Notes: generated by a model from the sequence alone, not told the origin. A DNA stretch of 64,000 bases from Kordia jejudonensis (GCF_001005315.1 NZ_LBMG01000025.1:37966-101965); one strand, 5' to 3'; positions 1-8,190 are shown, numbered from the stretch's first letter. Numbers and translations: made by a program.

Positions 1-66
1 TTGTTCTGCACAAGAAAATAGCATTCCTGCGGCTAACGCTAATCCTGCAATTGATTTTAATTTCAT
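1..66 (-). CDS. N-terminus of a lipoprotein (partial, runs off the window)
   Basis: Only the first 22 codons are inside the window. They encode a lipoprotein signal peptide: MKLK, a hydrophobic stretch, then the lipobox MLFSC with Cys19, followed by AEQ. The mature protein is outside, so its function cannot be told. It was chosen because a basic start, hydrophobic core and lipobox in 22 codons is a strong combination. A possible promoter -7 box for this strand lies at 212-219. Confidence 0.7.
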   Translation of the reverse strand, partial: MKLKSIAGLALAAGMLFSCAEQ

Positions 67-211
67 TTGTTTGATTTTATTGTTTTTGTTTGGTCCGTTG
101 ATACATTCATCATCTTTTTTAAATGTTGAATGCTTCGTGTGTAATTCATTCGATTTTTAGAAATCTAAAAAATAAAGCATCTTTTTATGTAAAATCGCTA
201 TTCTTTTGCCA

Positions 212-219
212 CAAATGTA
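212..219 (-). promoter_or_regulatory. Candidate -7 box for the lipoprotein gene
   Basis: Read on the minus strand this is TACATTTG, a match to the Bacteroidota -7 element TAnnTTTG, about 145 bases before the lipoprotein start. No clear -33 TTG was found at the usual distance, so this is tentative. Confidence 0.3.
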
Positions 220-283
220 AACAATTCACTAAAACATTAAAAATTTGTACATTAGCATTACTAACTTAATTAACCGAAACAAT

Positions 284-1330
284 ATGAAAATCTTAAAGTA
301 TTTACTTTTACTACTCTTAGTAGTACTTGTAGCAGGCGCCATTTATGTTGCCACACGACCTAATGACTATGATGTGGCACGAAGCAAAGTTATCAATGCT
401 CCCGTAGAAAGCGTGTTTAATAACATCAATGAATTTAAAAATTGGGAAGCTTGGGGACCTTGGCATGATGAAGATTCTACAATAGTGGTTACGTATAATG
501 AACAAACTTCTGGAGTAGGTGCCAATTATTCATGGACTAGTAAAGATGGTCCTGGAAAGATGAAAACCGTTGCTATAGTACCGAACACATCTATACAGCA
601 AGAAATGCAGTTTGGAGATTATGAACCAACAGACATTTATTGGACTTTTGAGAAAGTTCCTGAAGGTACAAAGGTAACTTGGCGTATGAAAAGTGATGAT
701 ACAGCATTTATTTTTAAACTTTTTGCTGCCATCGGTGGCGGAATGGATAAAATGTTGGGCGATATGGAAGAAAAAGGACTAAATAATATAGAACGTGAAG
801 TGTTAGCCGATTTGGAGAAGAATCCGCCAGGAAAATTCCGTTTAGGAGACGTTTCTCAACATGACCAAGAAGCGAAACAATTCATTGGATATTTCCAAAA
901 AACAAGTACGGATGCAGCTATGCAAGAAATGACACAGCTTTTTATGCAGTACATGCCAAAAGCAGGTCAATATGCCGCCGTAAATGCGCTAGAAAACTAT
1001 GTTCCAAGTTCTTTATATATGAAATGGGATGAAGAAACTAAAGAAGCCGAATTCTATATCGGATTGATGGTAAACAGTACCGAAGCACTCCCAAAATCAG
1101 ACGGAATGGTTACAACTCCTATGCCAGCAGGAACAGTTGTCAAAATTTCAAAATTTGGCGCATATGGCGTTGGAGATATGGAAGCACACGGAAAAATTGC
1201 AGAATTTATGGCTAAAAACAAACTGGTACAAGCAGGTCCTGTTTGGGAATTATATGTAAACGATCCAGCAAACGTAAAACCTGAAGACATACAAACTGAT
1301 ATATATTATGCAGTAAAAGCTGCGGAGTAA
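284..1330 (+). CDS. SRPBCC / GyrI-like domain membrane-anchored protein
   Basis: 348 residues from the ATG at 284. An upstream TTG at 245 would add 13 residues in front of a good signal-anchor (about residues 4-23), so the ATG is preferred. After the membrane segment comes an SRPBCC (polyketide cyclase/START-like) ligand-binding domain, about 30-165, recognised by the VINAPVESVFNNINEFKNW pattern. The C-terminal half (about 205-347) resembles the GyrI/AraC effector-binding fold, with PMPAGTVVKISKFGAYG. Such proteins bind small hydrophobic molecules; the ligand is unknown. Single gene, closed by a terminator at 1351-1401. Confidence 0.75.
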   Translation: MKILKYLLLLLLVVLVAGAIYVATRPNDYDVARSKVINAPVESVFNNINEFKNWEAWGPWHDEDSTIVVTYNEQTSGVGANYSWTSKDGPGKMKTVAIVPNTSIQQEMQFGDYEPTDIYWTFEKVPEGTKVTWRMKSDDTAFIFKLFAAIGGGMDKMLGDMEEKGLNNIEREVLADLEKNPPGKFRLGDVSQHDQEAKQFIGYFQKTSTDAAMQEMTQLFMQYMPKAGQYAAVNALENYVPSSLYMKWDEETKEAEFYIGLMVNSTEALPKSDGMVTTPMPAGTVVKISKFGAYGVGDMEAHGKIAEFMAKNKLVQAGPVWELYVNDPANVKPEDIQTDIYYAVKAAE

Positions 1331-1350
1331 ACAGTATAAAACTTTTAAAG

Positions 1351-1401
1351 AAGATTGTCTGAACAGTAAGAATGATTACTTTTAGACAATCTTTTATTTT
1401 T
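1351..1401 (+). terminator. Intrinsic terminator
   Basis: Perfect 10-base arms AAGATTGTCT (1351-1360) and AGACAATCTT (1384-1393), followed by a T-rich stretch. Confidence 0.75.
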
Positions 1402-1412
1402 ATAAATTACAC

Positions 1413-1784
1413 ATGAAACAACTCTTTCTCGTTTTTATTGGTGGCGGATTTGGAAGTGCTTTGCGATTTCTCTTAGGGAAATACCTAAACAGCGCAACAA
1501 CAGGAATTCCCTATGGAACCTTTGCTGCCAATATTTTAGGAAGTTTACTAATTGGAATCATTTTAGGAATGGCAGCCAAGAATGAAGCCATCAGTCAGCA
1601 ACACACATTACTACTTGCTACCGGTTTTTGTGGCGGATTCACTACCTTTTCTACGTTTGCCTACGAAAACCATGTCTTTTTAAAGTCAGGAGATTTCATG
1701 ACCTTCTTCCTGTACACGATTGCCAGTTTTATCATCGGTTTCTCAGCCGTATTTTTAGGAATGTATCTTGTAAAATATTTCTAA
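1413..1784 (+). CDS. crcB: Fluoride ion channel / exporter CrcB (FluC)
   Basis: 123 residues, the normal length for Fluc. These small four-helix proteins work as antiparallel dimers in the inner membrane and let fluoride leak out of the cell. Visible signatures are GGGFGSALRF near residues 10-19, the conserved Asn40 in GTFAANILGS, and the TM3 motif GFCGGFTTFSTF (71-82), which carries the polar track and Phe residues lining the fluoride path. The ATG at 1413 is the only sensible start. No fluoride riboswitch was recognised upstream. It stands alone between a terminator and the glnB-amt pair. Confidence 0.93.
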   Translation: MKQLFLVFIGGGFGSALRFLLGKYLNSATTGIPYGTFAANILGSLLIGIILGMAAKNEAISQQHTLLLATGFCGGFTTFSTFAYENHVFLKSGDFMTFFLYTIASFIIGFSAVFLGMYLVKYF

Positions 1785-1794
1785 TTTTTACATT

Positions 1795-1924
1795 TACCCT
1801 TAAAAATCATTAGAAGAATTTCAAAAAAAGTACCTTTTAAAAATTATACCCTTAAAAAAATAGGGGTAAAATATAGATTTTCACAAAAATAAATCCTTCT
1901 ACCCTATTTTAAAACACACCTAAC
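1795..1924 (+). promoter_or_regulatory. Candidate operator region upstream of glnB-amt
   Basis: TACCCTTAAAAA occurs twice in the same orientation (1795-1806 and 1847-1858). An inverted repeat follows: AAATAGGG (1858-1865) and CCCTATTT (1912-1919). The right arm ends just before a -7-like box at 1925-1932. The ordered repeats next to the nitrogen-sensing pair suggest a binding site for a regulator. This is inference. Confidence 0.4.
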
Positions 1925-1932
1925 TATCTTTA
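1925..1932 (+). promoter_or_regulatory. Candidate -7 box for glnB-amt
   Basis: TATCTTTA, one mismatch to TAnnTTTG, 23 bases before the glnB ATG. It directly follows the inverted-repeat arm at 1912-1919. Confidence 0.4.
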
Positions 1933-1954
1933 GCCTATAAAATATTTTTTTTAG

Positions 1955-2293
1955 ATGAAAAAGATAGAAGCAATCATTCGCAAATCTACATTTGAAGATG
2001 TCAAAGATGCTCTTCATGAAATTGAAGTAAACTTTTTTACATATTGGGACGTCACAGGAATCGGAAACGAAAAAAAAGGACATGTATATCGCGGTGTCAG
2101 TTATAGCACACGCGATATTGCTCGTCGTCATATTTCTATTGTGGTTTCTGATCACTTTTTACAAAAAACCATTGATGTGATTCTAAAACATGCATACACT
2201 GGAGAAGTCGGTGATGGAAAAATATTTGTTTCTACTATAGAAGAAACATACAGAATTAGAACGAAAGAAAAAGGAACCTCATCACTTCAATAA
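1955..2293 (+). CDS. P-II nitrogen regulatory protein (GlnB/GlnK type)
   Basis: 112 residues, the canonical P-II length. P-II trimers bind ATP/ADP and 2-oxoglutarate and dock on AmtB to gate ammonium uptake. The N-terminus MKKIEAIIRK, the T-loop GHVYRGVSY (residues 42-50) and the B-loop TGEVGDGKIFV are clear. A tyrosine (Tyr50) sits where uridylylated Tyr51 of E. coli GlnB lies, but no GlnD is in the window, so modification is not shown. The part after the T-loop (STRDIARRH) differs from the proteobacterial EYMVDFLPK. It lies 6 bases before amt, the usual glnK-amtB pairing, so a GlnK-like role is likely. Confidence 0.93.
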   Translation: MKKIEAIIRKSTFEDVKDALHEIEVNFFTYWDVTGIGNEKKGHVYRGVSYSTRDIARRHISIVVSDHFLQKTIDVILKHAYTGEVGDGKIFVSTIEETYRIRTKEKGTSSLQ

Positions 2294-2299
2294 ACGGAC

Positions 2300-3532
2300 A
2301 TGGACACTTCATTATTTACCGCAAACAATTTATGGATGATGCTTTGCATCGCCTTGGTTTTCATTATGCACTTAGGATTTTCTTTTTTAGAAATTGGATT
2401 GACACGTGCAAAAAACACCATTAATATATTATTCAAAAACATCATCATTATCATCATCGGATTGCTAACATATACAGTCATCGGATTTAGTATCATGTAT
2501 CCTGGCGAAGCTTTTGAAGGCAGCTGGATTGGTTTCAAATCATTTGGACTGGTACTTCCTGAAGATGGATTGGCAATTAGTTACGCCGAAGGAAAATATA
2601 CATATTGGACAGAGTTTTTATTTCAAGCTATGTTTGCCGCTACGGCTGCTACTATTGTTTCGGGCGCTGTCGCAGAACGTATAAAATTAGGAAGTTTCAT
2701 TCTGTTTTCTTTGGTCTATGTTGGATTGATATATCCAATTGTTGGCATGTGGAAATGGGGAGGCGGATTTTTAGAAACCTTAGGTTTTTATGATTTTGCT
2801 GGTTCTACCATTGTGCATTCTGTAGGCGGTTGGGCAGCATTGATGGCGGTAATTTTATTAGGTCCACGAATTGGCAAATTCAAGAAAGGTATTTCAGGTG
2901 TAATTCCTGGTCATAACTTACCGCTAGCTACAGCTGGTGTATTTTTACTTTGGTTTGGATGGTTTGGATTTAATGGTGGCTCTGTACTTTCCGCGGAACC
3001 TGGCGCAACATCGTTAGTCTTAGTTACTACATGTTTGGCGGCTGCGGCTGGCGGATTGGGCGCATTTACGTTTTCATACATAAAGTATAAAGAAAATGAT
3101 TTATCAATGCTGCTAAATGGAATTTTAGGAGGATTGGTTGCTATAACTGCTGGTGCTGACCAAATGGGCGTTTTAAGTGCTATTGTCATCGGTTTCTTTG
3201 CAGGAATTTTAATTGTATTCGCCGTTGTTTGGCTCGATAAATTAAAACTTGATGATCCTGTAGGCGCCATTTCTGTACATTTAGTTTGTGGAATTTGGGG
3301 AACGCTAGCCGTTGGACTTTTTGGAGCTTTGGCAAGTTGGTCACAGTTCTTACATCAAGTATATGGAATTTTAATTGTTGCGGCATTTTGCTGTGCGACT
3401 TCATTCGGAATTCTTTTTCTCATCAAGAAAACGATGGGCATTAGAGTTTCAAAACGAGAAGAAATTGAAGGATTAGACATTCACGAACATGGAATGCAGG
3501 CATATGCAGATTTTAGACTAAACGAACACTAA
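2300..3532 (+). CDS. amt: Ammonium transporter Amt
   Basis: 410 residues with about 11 membrane helices. It forms trimers in the inner membrane that take up ammonium when it is scarce. The twin pore histidines are visible as H173 (STIVHSVGG) and H327 (AISVHLVCGIWG), with the family aspartate D165 just before the first. Other signatures are the AKN of TM1 and the GAVAERIKL segment. Its start lies 6 bases after glnB, so the two are co-transcribed and P-II probably gates this channel. A bidirectional terminator follows at 3580-3608. Confidence 0.96.
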   Translation: MDTSLFTANNLWMMLCIALVFIMHLGFSFLEIGLTRAKNTINILFKNIIIIIIGLLTYTVIGFSIMYPGEAFEGSWIGFKSFGLVLPEDGLAISYAEGKYTYWTEFLFQAMFAATAATIVSGAVAERIKLGSFILFSLVYVGLIYPIVGMWKWGGGFLETLGFYDFAGSTIVHSVGGWAALMAVILLGPRIGKFKKGISGVIPGHNLPLATAGVFLLWFGWFGFNGGSVLSAEPGATSLVLVTTCLAAAAGGLGAFTFSYIKYKENDLSMLLNGILGGLVAITAGADQMGVLSAIVIGFFAGILIVFAVVWLDKLKLDDPVGAISVHLVCGIWGTLAVGLFGALASWSQFLHQVYGILIVAAFCCATSFGILFLIKKTMGIRVSKREEIEGLDIHEHGMQAYADFRLNEH

Positions 3533-3579
3533 GTTGTTACTTCGCTAACGACAATACTACCATACTTTTGACATAAAAA

Positions 3580-3608
3580 AAGCTTCAATCGGTTGATTGA
3601 AGCTTTCT
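3580..3608. terminator. Bidirectional terminator between amt and ndk
   Basis: Perfect arms AAGCTTCAATC (3580-3590) and GATTGAAGCTT (3595-3605), with an A-run before and a T-rich stretch after. It can serve both converging genes. Confidence 0.85.
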
Positions 3609-3633
3609 TATATAGTATTATTGAAAATTTCCC

Positions 3634-4053
3634 TTAGAAAATCTCTCTTCCTGCAAAATGGAAAGCACCTTCAATAGCTGCATTTTCGTCACTATCAGAA
3701 CCGTGAACTGCATTTTCTCCAATAGAAGTTGCATATAAATTTCTAATAGTTCCTTCTGCTGCTTCTGCAGGATTTGTAGCTCCAATTAATGTTCTGAAAT
3801 CGCTAACTGCATTGTCTTTTTCTAAGATTGCTGCAACAATTTGTCCTCTTGTCATGAATTCTACTAACTCACCAAAGAAAGGTCTTTCGTTATGAACTGC
3901 ATAAAATTCTTCTGCATCACGCTTACTTAATTGTGTTAACTTCATTGCAACAATTTTGAATCCTGAAGCAGTAATTTTTTCTAAAATAGCACCGATGTGT
4001 CCGTTTTCAACAGCATCAGGCTTAATCATGGTAAAAGTTCTTTTTCCAGCCAT
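3634..4053 (-). CDS. ndk: Nucleoside diphosphate kinase
   Basis: 139 residues, full length. It transfers the gamma-phosphate of ATP to nucleoside diphosphates through a phosphohistidine. The catalytic histidine is H117 in NAVHGSDS. K11 in TMIKPDAV, R87 and N114 of the nucleotide site are also in place. Single gene with its own promoter (4115-4144, minus strand). It converges on amt. Confidence 0.97.
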   Translation of the reverse strand: MAGKRTFTMIKPDAVENGHIGAILEKITASGFKIVAMKLTQLSKRDAEEFYAVHNERPFFGELVEFMTRGQIVAAILEKDNAVSDFRTLIGATNPAEAAEGTIRNLYATSIGENAVHGSDSDENAAIEGAFHFAGREIF

Positions 4054-4114
4054 TTGTGGTATGTATAAATAATTATAAGTTCGTGTTTTGTAAAATCAAT
4101 GTTGATTTTCGGTG

Positions 4115-4144
4115 CAAAAGTACACAAATACAATTTATTTGCAA
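4115..4144 (-). promoter_or_regulatory. Promoter of ndk
   Basis: On the minus strand this reads TTG (4142-4144), 19 bases, then TACTTTTG (4115-4122). That is a perfect TTG-N19-TAnnTTTG promoter about 60 bases before the ndk start. Confidence 0.7.
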
Positions 4145-4239
4145 CTCTATTTTAGTATATTAGCCACCTATGAAAAAAGAAGTAGCTATTTCAACGCTAT
4201 TTTTATAGTTGTTAGATACATATAAGAGAACCCAAACGA

Positions 4240-5253
4240 ATGAACGAAGTTGATATAAAAGCCATTAAAACCTTACTTCAAACGCCTAAGAATATTGTTA
4301 TTATTCCGCACAAAAATCCAGATAGCGATGCTATTGGTTCTACATTGGCACTATGGCATTACTTGAAAAATAAAGGACAAGAAGCAATTATTGTGGCACC
4401 AAATGATTATCCTGATTTTTTAAAATGGATGCCTGGCGAAACCGAAATTGTAAAGTTTGATACCCAAAAAGAAGAAGCTGAAAAATATATTGAAGCTGCC
4501 AATGTTATTTTTACGTTAGATTTTAACGATTTGAGTCGAATTGGCGAAATGGCAAGTACAGTTTCAAAAAGTGATGCTACATTCATTATGATTGATCATC
4601 ATCAACAACCTGCCGAATACGCTACCTATACGTATTCTGACACCAGCATGAGTTCAACATGTGAAATGGTGTATAATTTTATTTGTTTTTTAGAAGATGA
4701 AGATGACATTACACCTGAAATGGCTTCTTGTTTGTATTCTGGAATTATGACTGATACAGGATCGTTTCGTTTTTCGGCAACTACAAGTACTACACATCGC
4801 GTTATTGCCAACTTGATGGATAAAGGTGCAAACAACTCAGAAATTCACAATGCAATTTATGATACCAATAGTCCAACCAAATTACAATTATTAGGTTGTG
4901 CGTTAAAAAACATGGTTGTTTTGGAAGCATATAATACGGTATATATTACGCTATCTAAACAAGAACTTTTACAATACGATTTTAGAAAAGGAGACACAGA
5001 AGGTTTTGTAAATTATGGTTTATCATTAAAAGGCATTAAATTTGCGGCAATTTTTATAGAAAATTTACAAGAACCTTATATTAAAATGTCATTGCGTTCA
5101 AAAGGCGATTTTTCGGTAAACGAATTTGCACGAACACATTTTAATGGTGGCGGACATACAAATGCTGCCGGCGGAAGAAGTGATGATTCTATGGAAGATA
5201 CTGTTAAAAAATTTAAAGAAATTTTAACTGCGTACAAAAACGAATTGAACTAA
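4240..5253 (+). CDS. DHH-family phosphoesterase, NrnA-type oligoribonuclease / pAp phosphatase
   Basis: 337 residues. It has the DHH domain with HKNPDSDAIGS (24-34), the acidic DFND near 94-97, and the DHH motif at 119-121 in IDHHQQP. These bind the two catalytic manganese ions. The C-terminal DHHA1 domain carries the GGGHTNAAGG substrate loop. The family degrades short RNA, and many members remove the 3' phosphate of pAp. Its stop codon is directly followed by the gldI ATG, so the two are translationally linked. Confidence 0.85.
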   Translation: MNEVDIKAIKTLLQTPKNIVIIPHKNPDSDAIGSTLALWHYLKNKGQEAIIVAPNDYPDFLKWMPGETEIVKFDTQKEEAEKYIEAANVIFTLDFNDLSRIGEMASTVSKSDATFIMIDHHQQPAEYATYTYSDTSMSSTCEMVYNFICFLEDEDDITPEMASCLYSGIMTDTGSFRFSATTSTTHRVIANLMDKGANNSEIHNAIYDTNSPTKLQLLGCALKNMVVLEAYNTVYITLSKQELLQYDFRKGDTEGFVNYGLSLKGIKFAAIFIENLQEPYIKMSLRSKGDFSVNEFARTHFNGGGHTNAAGGRSDDSMEDTVKKFKEILTAYKNELN

Positions 5254-5820
5254 ATGATGTACAGAAAAATAATTCTTTTTAGTAATATTCTTATATTGAT
5301 CGTTTCGTGTTCGCAACAAGAAGCGCGGAGACCTATTACACAAAGTTCGGGTACTTTTATCAAAGAATCAGTTGATAGAAATAAAGCCTTAATTGCACAA
5401 GAAGAAGCTCAAATTCAAGAGCTTATAAAAAAAGATTCTGTACATGAATATACTGCTTCAGAAAATGGATTTTGGTATTTTTATAATAGTACTTCTCCAG
5501 CAGAAACATACACGCCAAAAAAAGGAGATACGCTACGTTTTGAATATAATGTAGCAAAAATTACTGGCGAAACTATTTACACAAAAGAAGAAATTGGCAT
5601 CCAAGAATATGTTGTGGATAAACAAAAAATGATTCCTGGATTTCGATACGCTTTACAATTGATGAAAAAAGGAGAAACGGCAACGTTTTTGTTTCCATCA
5701 CATGTTGCCTTTGGATATCACGGAGATACAAAAAAAATAGGATCCAATGTTCCTATTCAATCTACAATAACATTACTTTCAATTAAAACAAATCAAAAAA
5801 ATCTAGAAACAAAAAATTAA
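5254..5820 (+). CDS. gldI: Gliding motility lipoprotein GldI, FKBP-type peptidyl-prolyl isomerase
   Basis: 188 residues. A lipoprotein signal peptide (lipobox LIVSC, Cys19) is followed by an FKBP domain in the C-terminal half, with MIPGFRYALQLMKKGETATF and SHVAFGYHG. In Flavobacterium johnsoniae GldI is required for gliding, probably by helping fold periplasmic parts of the gliding/T9SS machinery. The gene abuts the DHH phosphoesterase and lies 13 bases before a second isomerase, so the three form an operon. Some FKBP active-site aromatics are not obvious, so catalytic activity is not certain. A T9SS cargo protein at 17.6-19.8 kb fits the presence of this machinery. Confidence 0.88.
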   Translation: MMYRKIILFSNILILIVSCSQQEARRPITQSSGTFIKESVDRNKALIAQEEAQIQELIKKDSVHEYTASENGFWYFYNSTSPAETYTPKKGDTLRFEYNVAKITGETIYTKEEIGIQEYVVDKQKMIPGFRYALQLMKKGETATFLFPSHVAFGYHGDTKKIGSNVPIQSTITLLSIKTNQKNLETKN

Positions 5821-5833
5821 AATACATTTTATC

Positions 5834-7036
5834 ATGAAGAAAATCACGATACTTATTGCAATCATAGCAATTGGATTTACATCTTGTAACAGTTCAAAAT
5901 ATCCAGATTTGGCAGATGGACTCTACGCTGAAATAGAAACTACAAAAGGAAACATATTTTTAGAATTAGATTATAAAAATACGCCTACAACTGCTGCAAA
6001 CTTTGTTGGTTTAGCAGAAGGAACACATCCGTTATTAGCTGACGATAAAAAAGGAAAACCATTTTATGACGGTATTATTTTCCACAGAGTTATGGAAAAC
6101 TTTATGATTCAAACAGGAGATCCATTAGGAAGTGGAATGGGAGATGCTGGTTATAAGTTTGATGACGAAATTGTAGAATCATTAAATCATAATCAGGCAG
6201 GAACGTTAGCGATGGCAAATTCAGGTAAAAATACCAATGGAAGTCAATTTTACATTACGCACGTACCTTATCCTTCATTAAATGGTGGATATACTGTTTT
6301 TGGTAAAGTTGTCATTCATCCTGAAGATAAAAAAGCATTGATGGCTAAAAACTTAGACGAAAAAGCAATGCAAAAAGCGATTGATTCTGTAAAGATGGTA
6401 ACTGTTGATTTGATTGCAAAAACGCCTGTTACAAAAACGCCACAAGCGATGAATCGACCTGTAGATACGATCAAAATGAATAAAGTTCAAATTATTCGTC
6501 AAGGTTCTGAAGCGCGCGCTTTTGATGCGCCTAAAGTTTTTGAAGAAAAAACAACAGAAGCAAGATTAGCGAAAGAAGCTGCTGAGCAGAAGAGAAATGA
6601 AATCACCGCTGCAACCTTACAAAAATTCACTGAGTTGAAGGCAAAAGCTACTGATTTACCTTCTGGTTTAAAGTATATTGTGACTAAAAAAGGAGACGGA
6701 AAAAAGTTAACGGCAAACTCTAAAGTTGATGTGTATTATGCTGTTTACTTTGCTGATGGAAATTTATTGCAGACAAACAATTTAAAAACTGCAGAAGCGT
6801 TAGATGCTGTGAATCCACAAATGAAAGCTGCTGGACGTTATGCGCCTATGCCTGCAGACTTAAGTCCTGATGCTGCAATGATTCCTGGCTTTAAAGAAGG
6901 AATTCAGCAATTAAGTGTTGGCGATGAAGCAACATTATTTTTACCATATCACTTAGCCTATGGAGAAAGAGGTTCACGTGGAATTCCACCAAAAACAGAT
7001 TTAGTTTTTGAAATAGTAGTTGTTGCAGAGAAATAA
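5834..7036 (+). CDS. Two-domain peptidyl-prolyl isomerase lipoprotein (cyclophilin + FKBP fusion)
   Basis: 400 residues. A lipobox (FTSC, Cys18) anchors the protein. Residues about 30-205 are a cyclophilin, with FHRVMENFMIQTGDP and NTNGSQFYITH holding the catalytic Arg and Gln/Phe. Residues about 275-400 are an FKBP domain, with MIPGFKEGIQQLSVGDEATL and HLAYGERGSRGIPP. A charged, probably helical linker joins them. Both enzymes turn X-Pro bonds, so this is a dual foldase for exported proteins. It follows gldI in the same operon and ends at a strong terminator. Confidence 0.9.
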   Translation: MKKITILIAIIAIGFTSCNSSKYPDLADGLYAEIETTKGNIFLELDYKNTPTTAANFVGLAEGTHPLLADDKKGKPFYDGIIFHRVMENFMIQTGDPLGSGMGDAGYKFDDEIVESLNHNQAGTLAMANSGKNTNGSQFYITHVPYPSLNGGYTVFGKVVIHPEDKKALMAKNLDEKAMQKAIDSVKMVTVDLIAKTPVTKTPQAMNRPVDTIKMNKVQIIRQGSEARAFDAPKVFEEKTTEARLAKEAAEQKRNEITAATLQKFTELKAKATDLPSGLKYIVTKKGDGKKLTANSKVDVYYAVYFADGNLLQTNNLKTAEALDAVNPQMKAAGRYAPMPADLSPDAAMIPGFKEGIQQLSVGDEATLFLPYHLAYGERGSRGIPPKTDLVFEIVVVAEK

Positions 7037-7062
7037 GAAACCAATTGCACTAACATATATAA

Positions 7063-7097
7063 AAGCTCATTACAGATTTGTAATGAGCTTTTTTTAT
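7063..7097 (+). terminator. Intrinsic terminator of the gldI operon
   Basis: Perfect arms AAGCTCATTAC (7063-7073) and GTAATGAGCTT (7080-7090), followed by a run of seven T. Confidence 0.9.
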
Positions 7098-7199
7098 GAT
7101 CGTAAAACCAAACGAAGTAGTACACACTTTAACGATTTTATCAAAAAGGGGCATTTACACTAGGAAAAACACCTTATCCTTTTCATCTATTTTCCCGTT

Positions 7200-7228
7200 T
7201 TGAAAAATTCATACATGAAAGATATTTG
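7200..7228 (+). promoter_or_regulatory. Promoter of precursor peptide 1
   Basis: TTG (7200-7202), 18 bases, then GATATTTG (7221-7228), one mismatch to TAnnTTTG, 23 bases before the ATG. The same GATATTTGCA occurs 28 bases before the next precursor (7573-7580). Confidence 0.5.
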
Positions 7229-7251
7229 CATCGAAACAAAAAACACATATC

Positions 7252-7461
7252 ATGAAAAAACAATTGAAAACTTTAGGATTAAAAAAGCACACCATTTCTT
7301 CGTTAGAGGAAACATTATTGAAAGGTGGCGCGCCAACAACACATAGTTTAATTACGATGCACGCAGGTTGCGTAAGTCAGCAAGGCTGTAATCCAGTACC
7401 GCAAGATCCAAGACCACAAACTGGAACTTCTGTCTGCATTAAATGTGGAACTTGGTTGTAA
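7252..7461 (+). CDS. Lanthipeptide-type precursor peptide 1
   Basis: 69 residues. The leader has the Bacteroidota class I lanthipeptide pattern: MKKQ, then LGLKKHTISSL (8-18), ending in GG at 25-26. The core (27-69) has four Cys (40, 46, 62, 65) and eight Ser/Thr, the raw material for thioether rings. The match to the family is by leader pattern. No LanB, LanC, protease or exporter lies nearby, so maturation would be in trans. It has its own promoter and terminator (7482-7509). A disulfide or unmodified peptide is the alternative. Confidence 0.72.
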   Translation: MKKQLKTLGLKKHTISSLEETLLKGGAPTTHSLITMHAGCVSQQGCNPVPQDPRPQTGTSVCIKCGTWL

Positions 7462-7481
7462 AAAATAATACTAAAAACAAT

Positions 7482-7515
7482 GAAAAGCTCCTCAATGTAG
7501 GGGCTTTTCTTTTAG
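7482..7515 (+). terminator. Terminator of precursor 1
   Basis: GAAAAGC (7482-7488) pairs with GCTTTTC (7503-7509). The stem continues partly inward (TCC/GGG region) and is followed by a T-rich stretch. Confidence 0.65.
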
Positions 7516-7608
7516 GGAAAACACGGTAAGAATTCTATTGCTTTCACGGTATCTTCACTATCAATATTCTATGATATTTGCACCATCATAAACCAATAAA
7601 ACAATATC

Positions 7609-7841
7609 ATGAAAAAACAAAAAATCTCTTTGCAATTGCGCAAGCAGAAAATTTCTTCATTAGCTTCAAACCAAACACAAGGAGGAGTGTGTATACGTAT
7701 ACACGCGTAATAGAAAGATGCAGAATTACTGAAATTACACAATGCGGACAAATAACCTGTAATACAGTGATTATTACAACAACAGACCTCACTAACGACA
7801 TTTCTAAAGTATGCTTTCAGAGCAGACTTATGTTGTGCTAA
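7609..7841 (+). pseudogene. Frameshifted lanthipeptide-type precursor peptide 2
   Basis: The leader (MKKQKISLQL, RKQKISSL, GG at 25-26) is intact and almost identical to that of precursor 3. The frame stops at codon 34 (TAA, 7708-7710) after GGVCIRIHA. The -1 frame over the same bases continues to a TAA at 7839-7841 and encodes a typical core with Cys/Thr blocks: RCRITEITQCGQITC, then KVCFQSRLMLC. This resembles precursor 3 (QTYCGIECQTT, ELSRLVC), so it is the displaced core. A one-base deletion or a -1 slip would join the halves. A 16-base perfect palindrome, GTGTATACGTATACAC (7689-7704), lies at the likely break. No classic slippery heptamer was seen. Confidence 0.7.
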
Positions 7842-7963
7842 TCTGATTTTGAGAAAGATTTTTTTCAAAAAAAAGAAGCATTTTTGACGGCTTTACCGTA
7901 ATTCTGTGACAGCTTCTTAATGTATCTTTATGATAAGAATATAACCTAAAAATTAATCGTATC

Positions 7964-8167
7964 ATGAAAAAACAAAAAATCTCATTACAATTAGGGAAAC
8001 AGAAAATTTCGTTAGTTGCTCAAAAAACAGCTTCCGGTGGAAGAAACTATCAAACAAACAATCCGTATCAATGTGTTACATTACAAACGTATTGTGGAAT
8101 TGAATGTCAGACAACACTATTGACAAATCAAACAGGATGCTGCGAACTTTCAAGATTGGTTTGTTAG
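7964..8167 (+). CDS. Lanthipeptide-type precursor peptide 3
   Basis: 67 residues. Leader MKKQKISLQL, GKQKISLV, GG at 25-26. The core (27-67) has six Cys (37, 44, 48, 59, 60, 67) and eight or more Ser/Thr. It is a paralogue of the broken precursor 2: both leaders are nearly the same and both cores show CGxxC followed by a Thr-rich run and an SRLxxC end. The core ends in Cys, as in several lanthipeptides. No enzymes are adjacent. The bidirectional terminator at 8191-8217 is shared with pepD. Confidence 0.72.
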   Translation: MKKQKISLQLGKQKISLVAQKTASGGRNYQTNNPYQCVTLQTYCGIECQTTLLTNQTGCCELSRLVC

Positions 8168-8190
8168 TAAACGCCATTTTAATACAAAAA

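Noticed and set aside
3563..3570. Perfect TAnnTTTG box (TACTTTTG) after amt
   Set aside because: It points into a terminator and no gene follows on that strand; probably chance.
6965..6985. parS-like GGTTCACGTGGAATT inside the cyclophilin-FKBP gene
   Set aside because: Only about 11 of 16 positions fit the usual parS and it is explained by the coding sequence; a similar TTTCACGTGGAATT at 8929 in pepD is the same.
7578..7841. Frame of 87 codons starting MHHHKPIKQYHEK
   Set aside because: Its N-terminal part is the shadow of the precursor 2 leader in another frame; only its second half is meaningful, as the displaced core.
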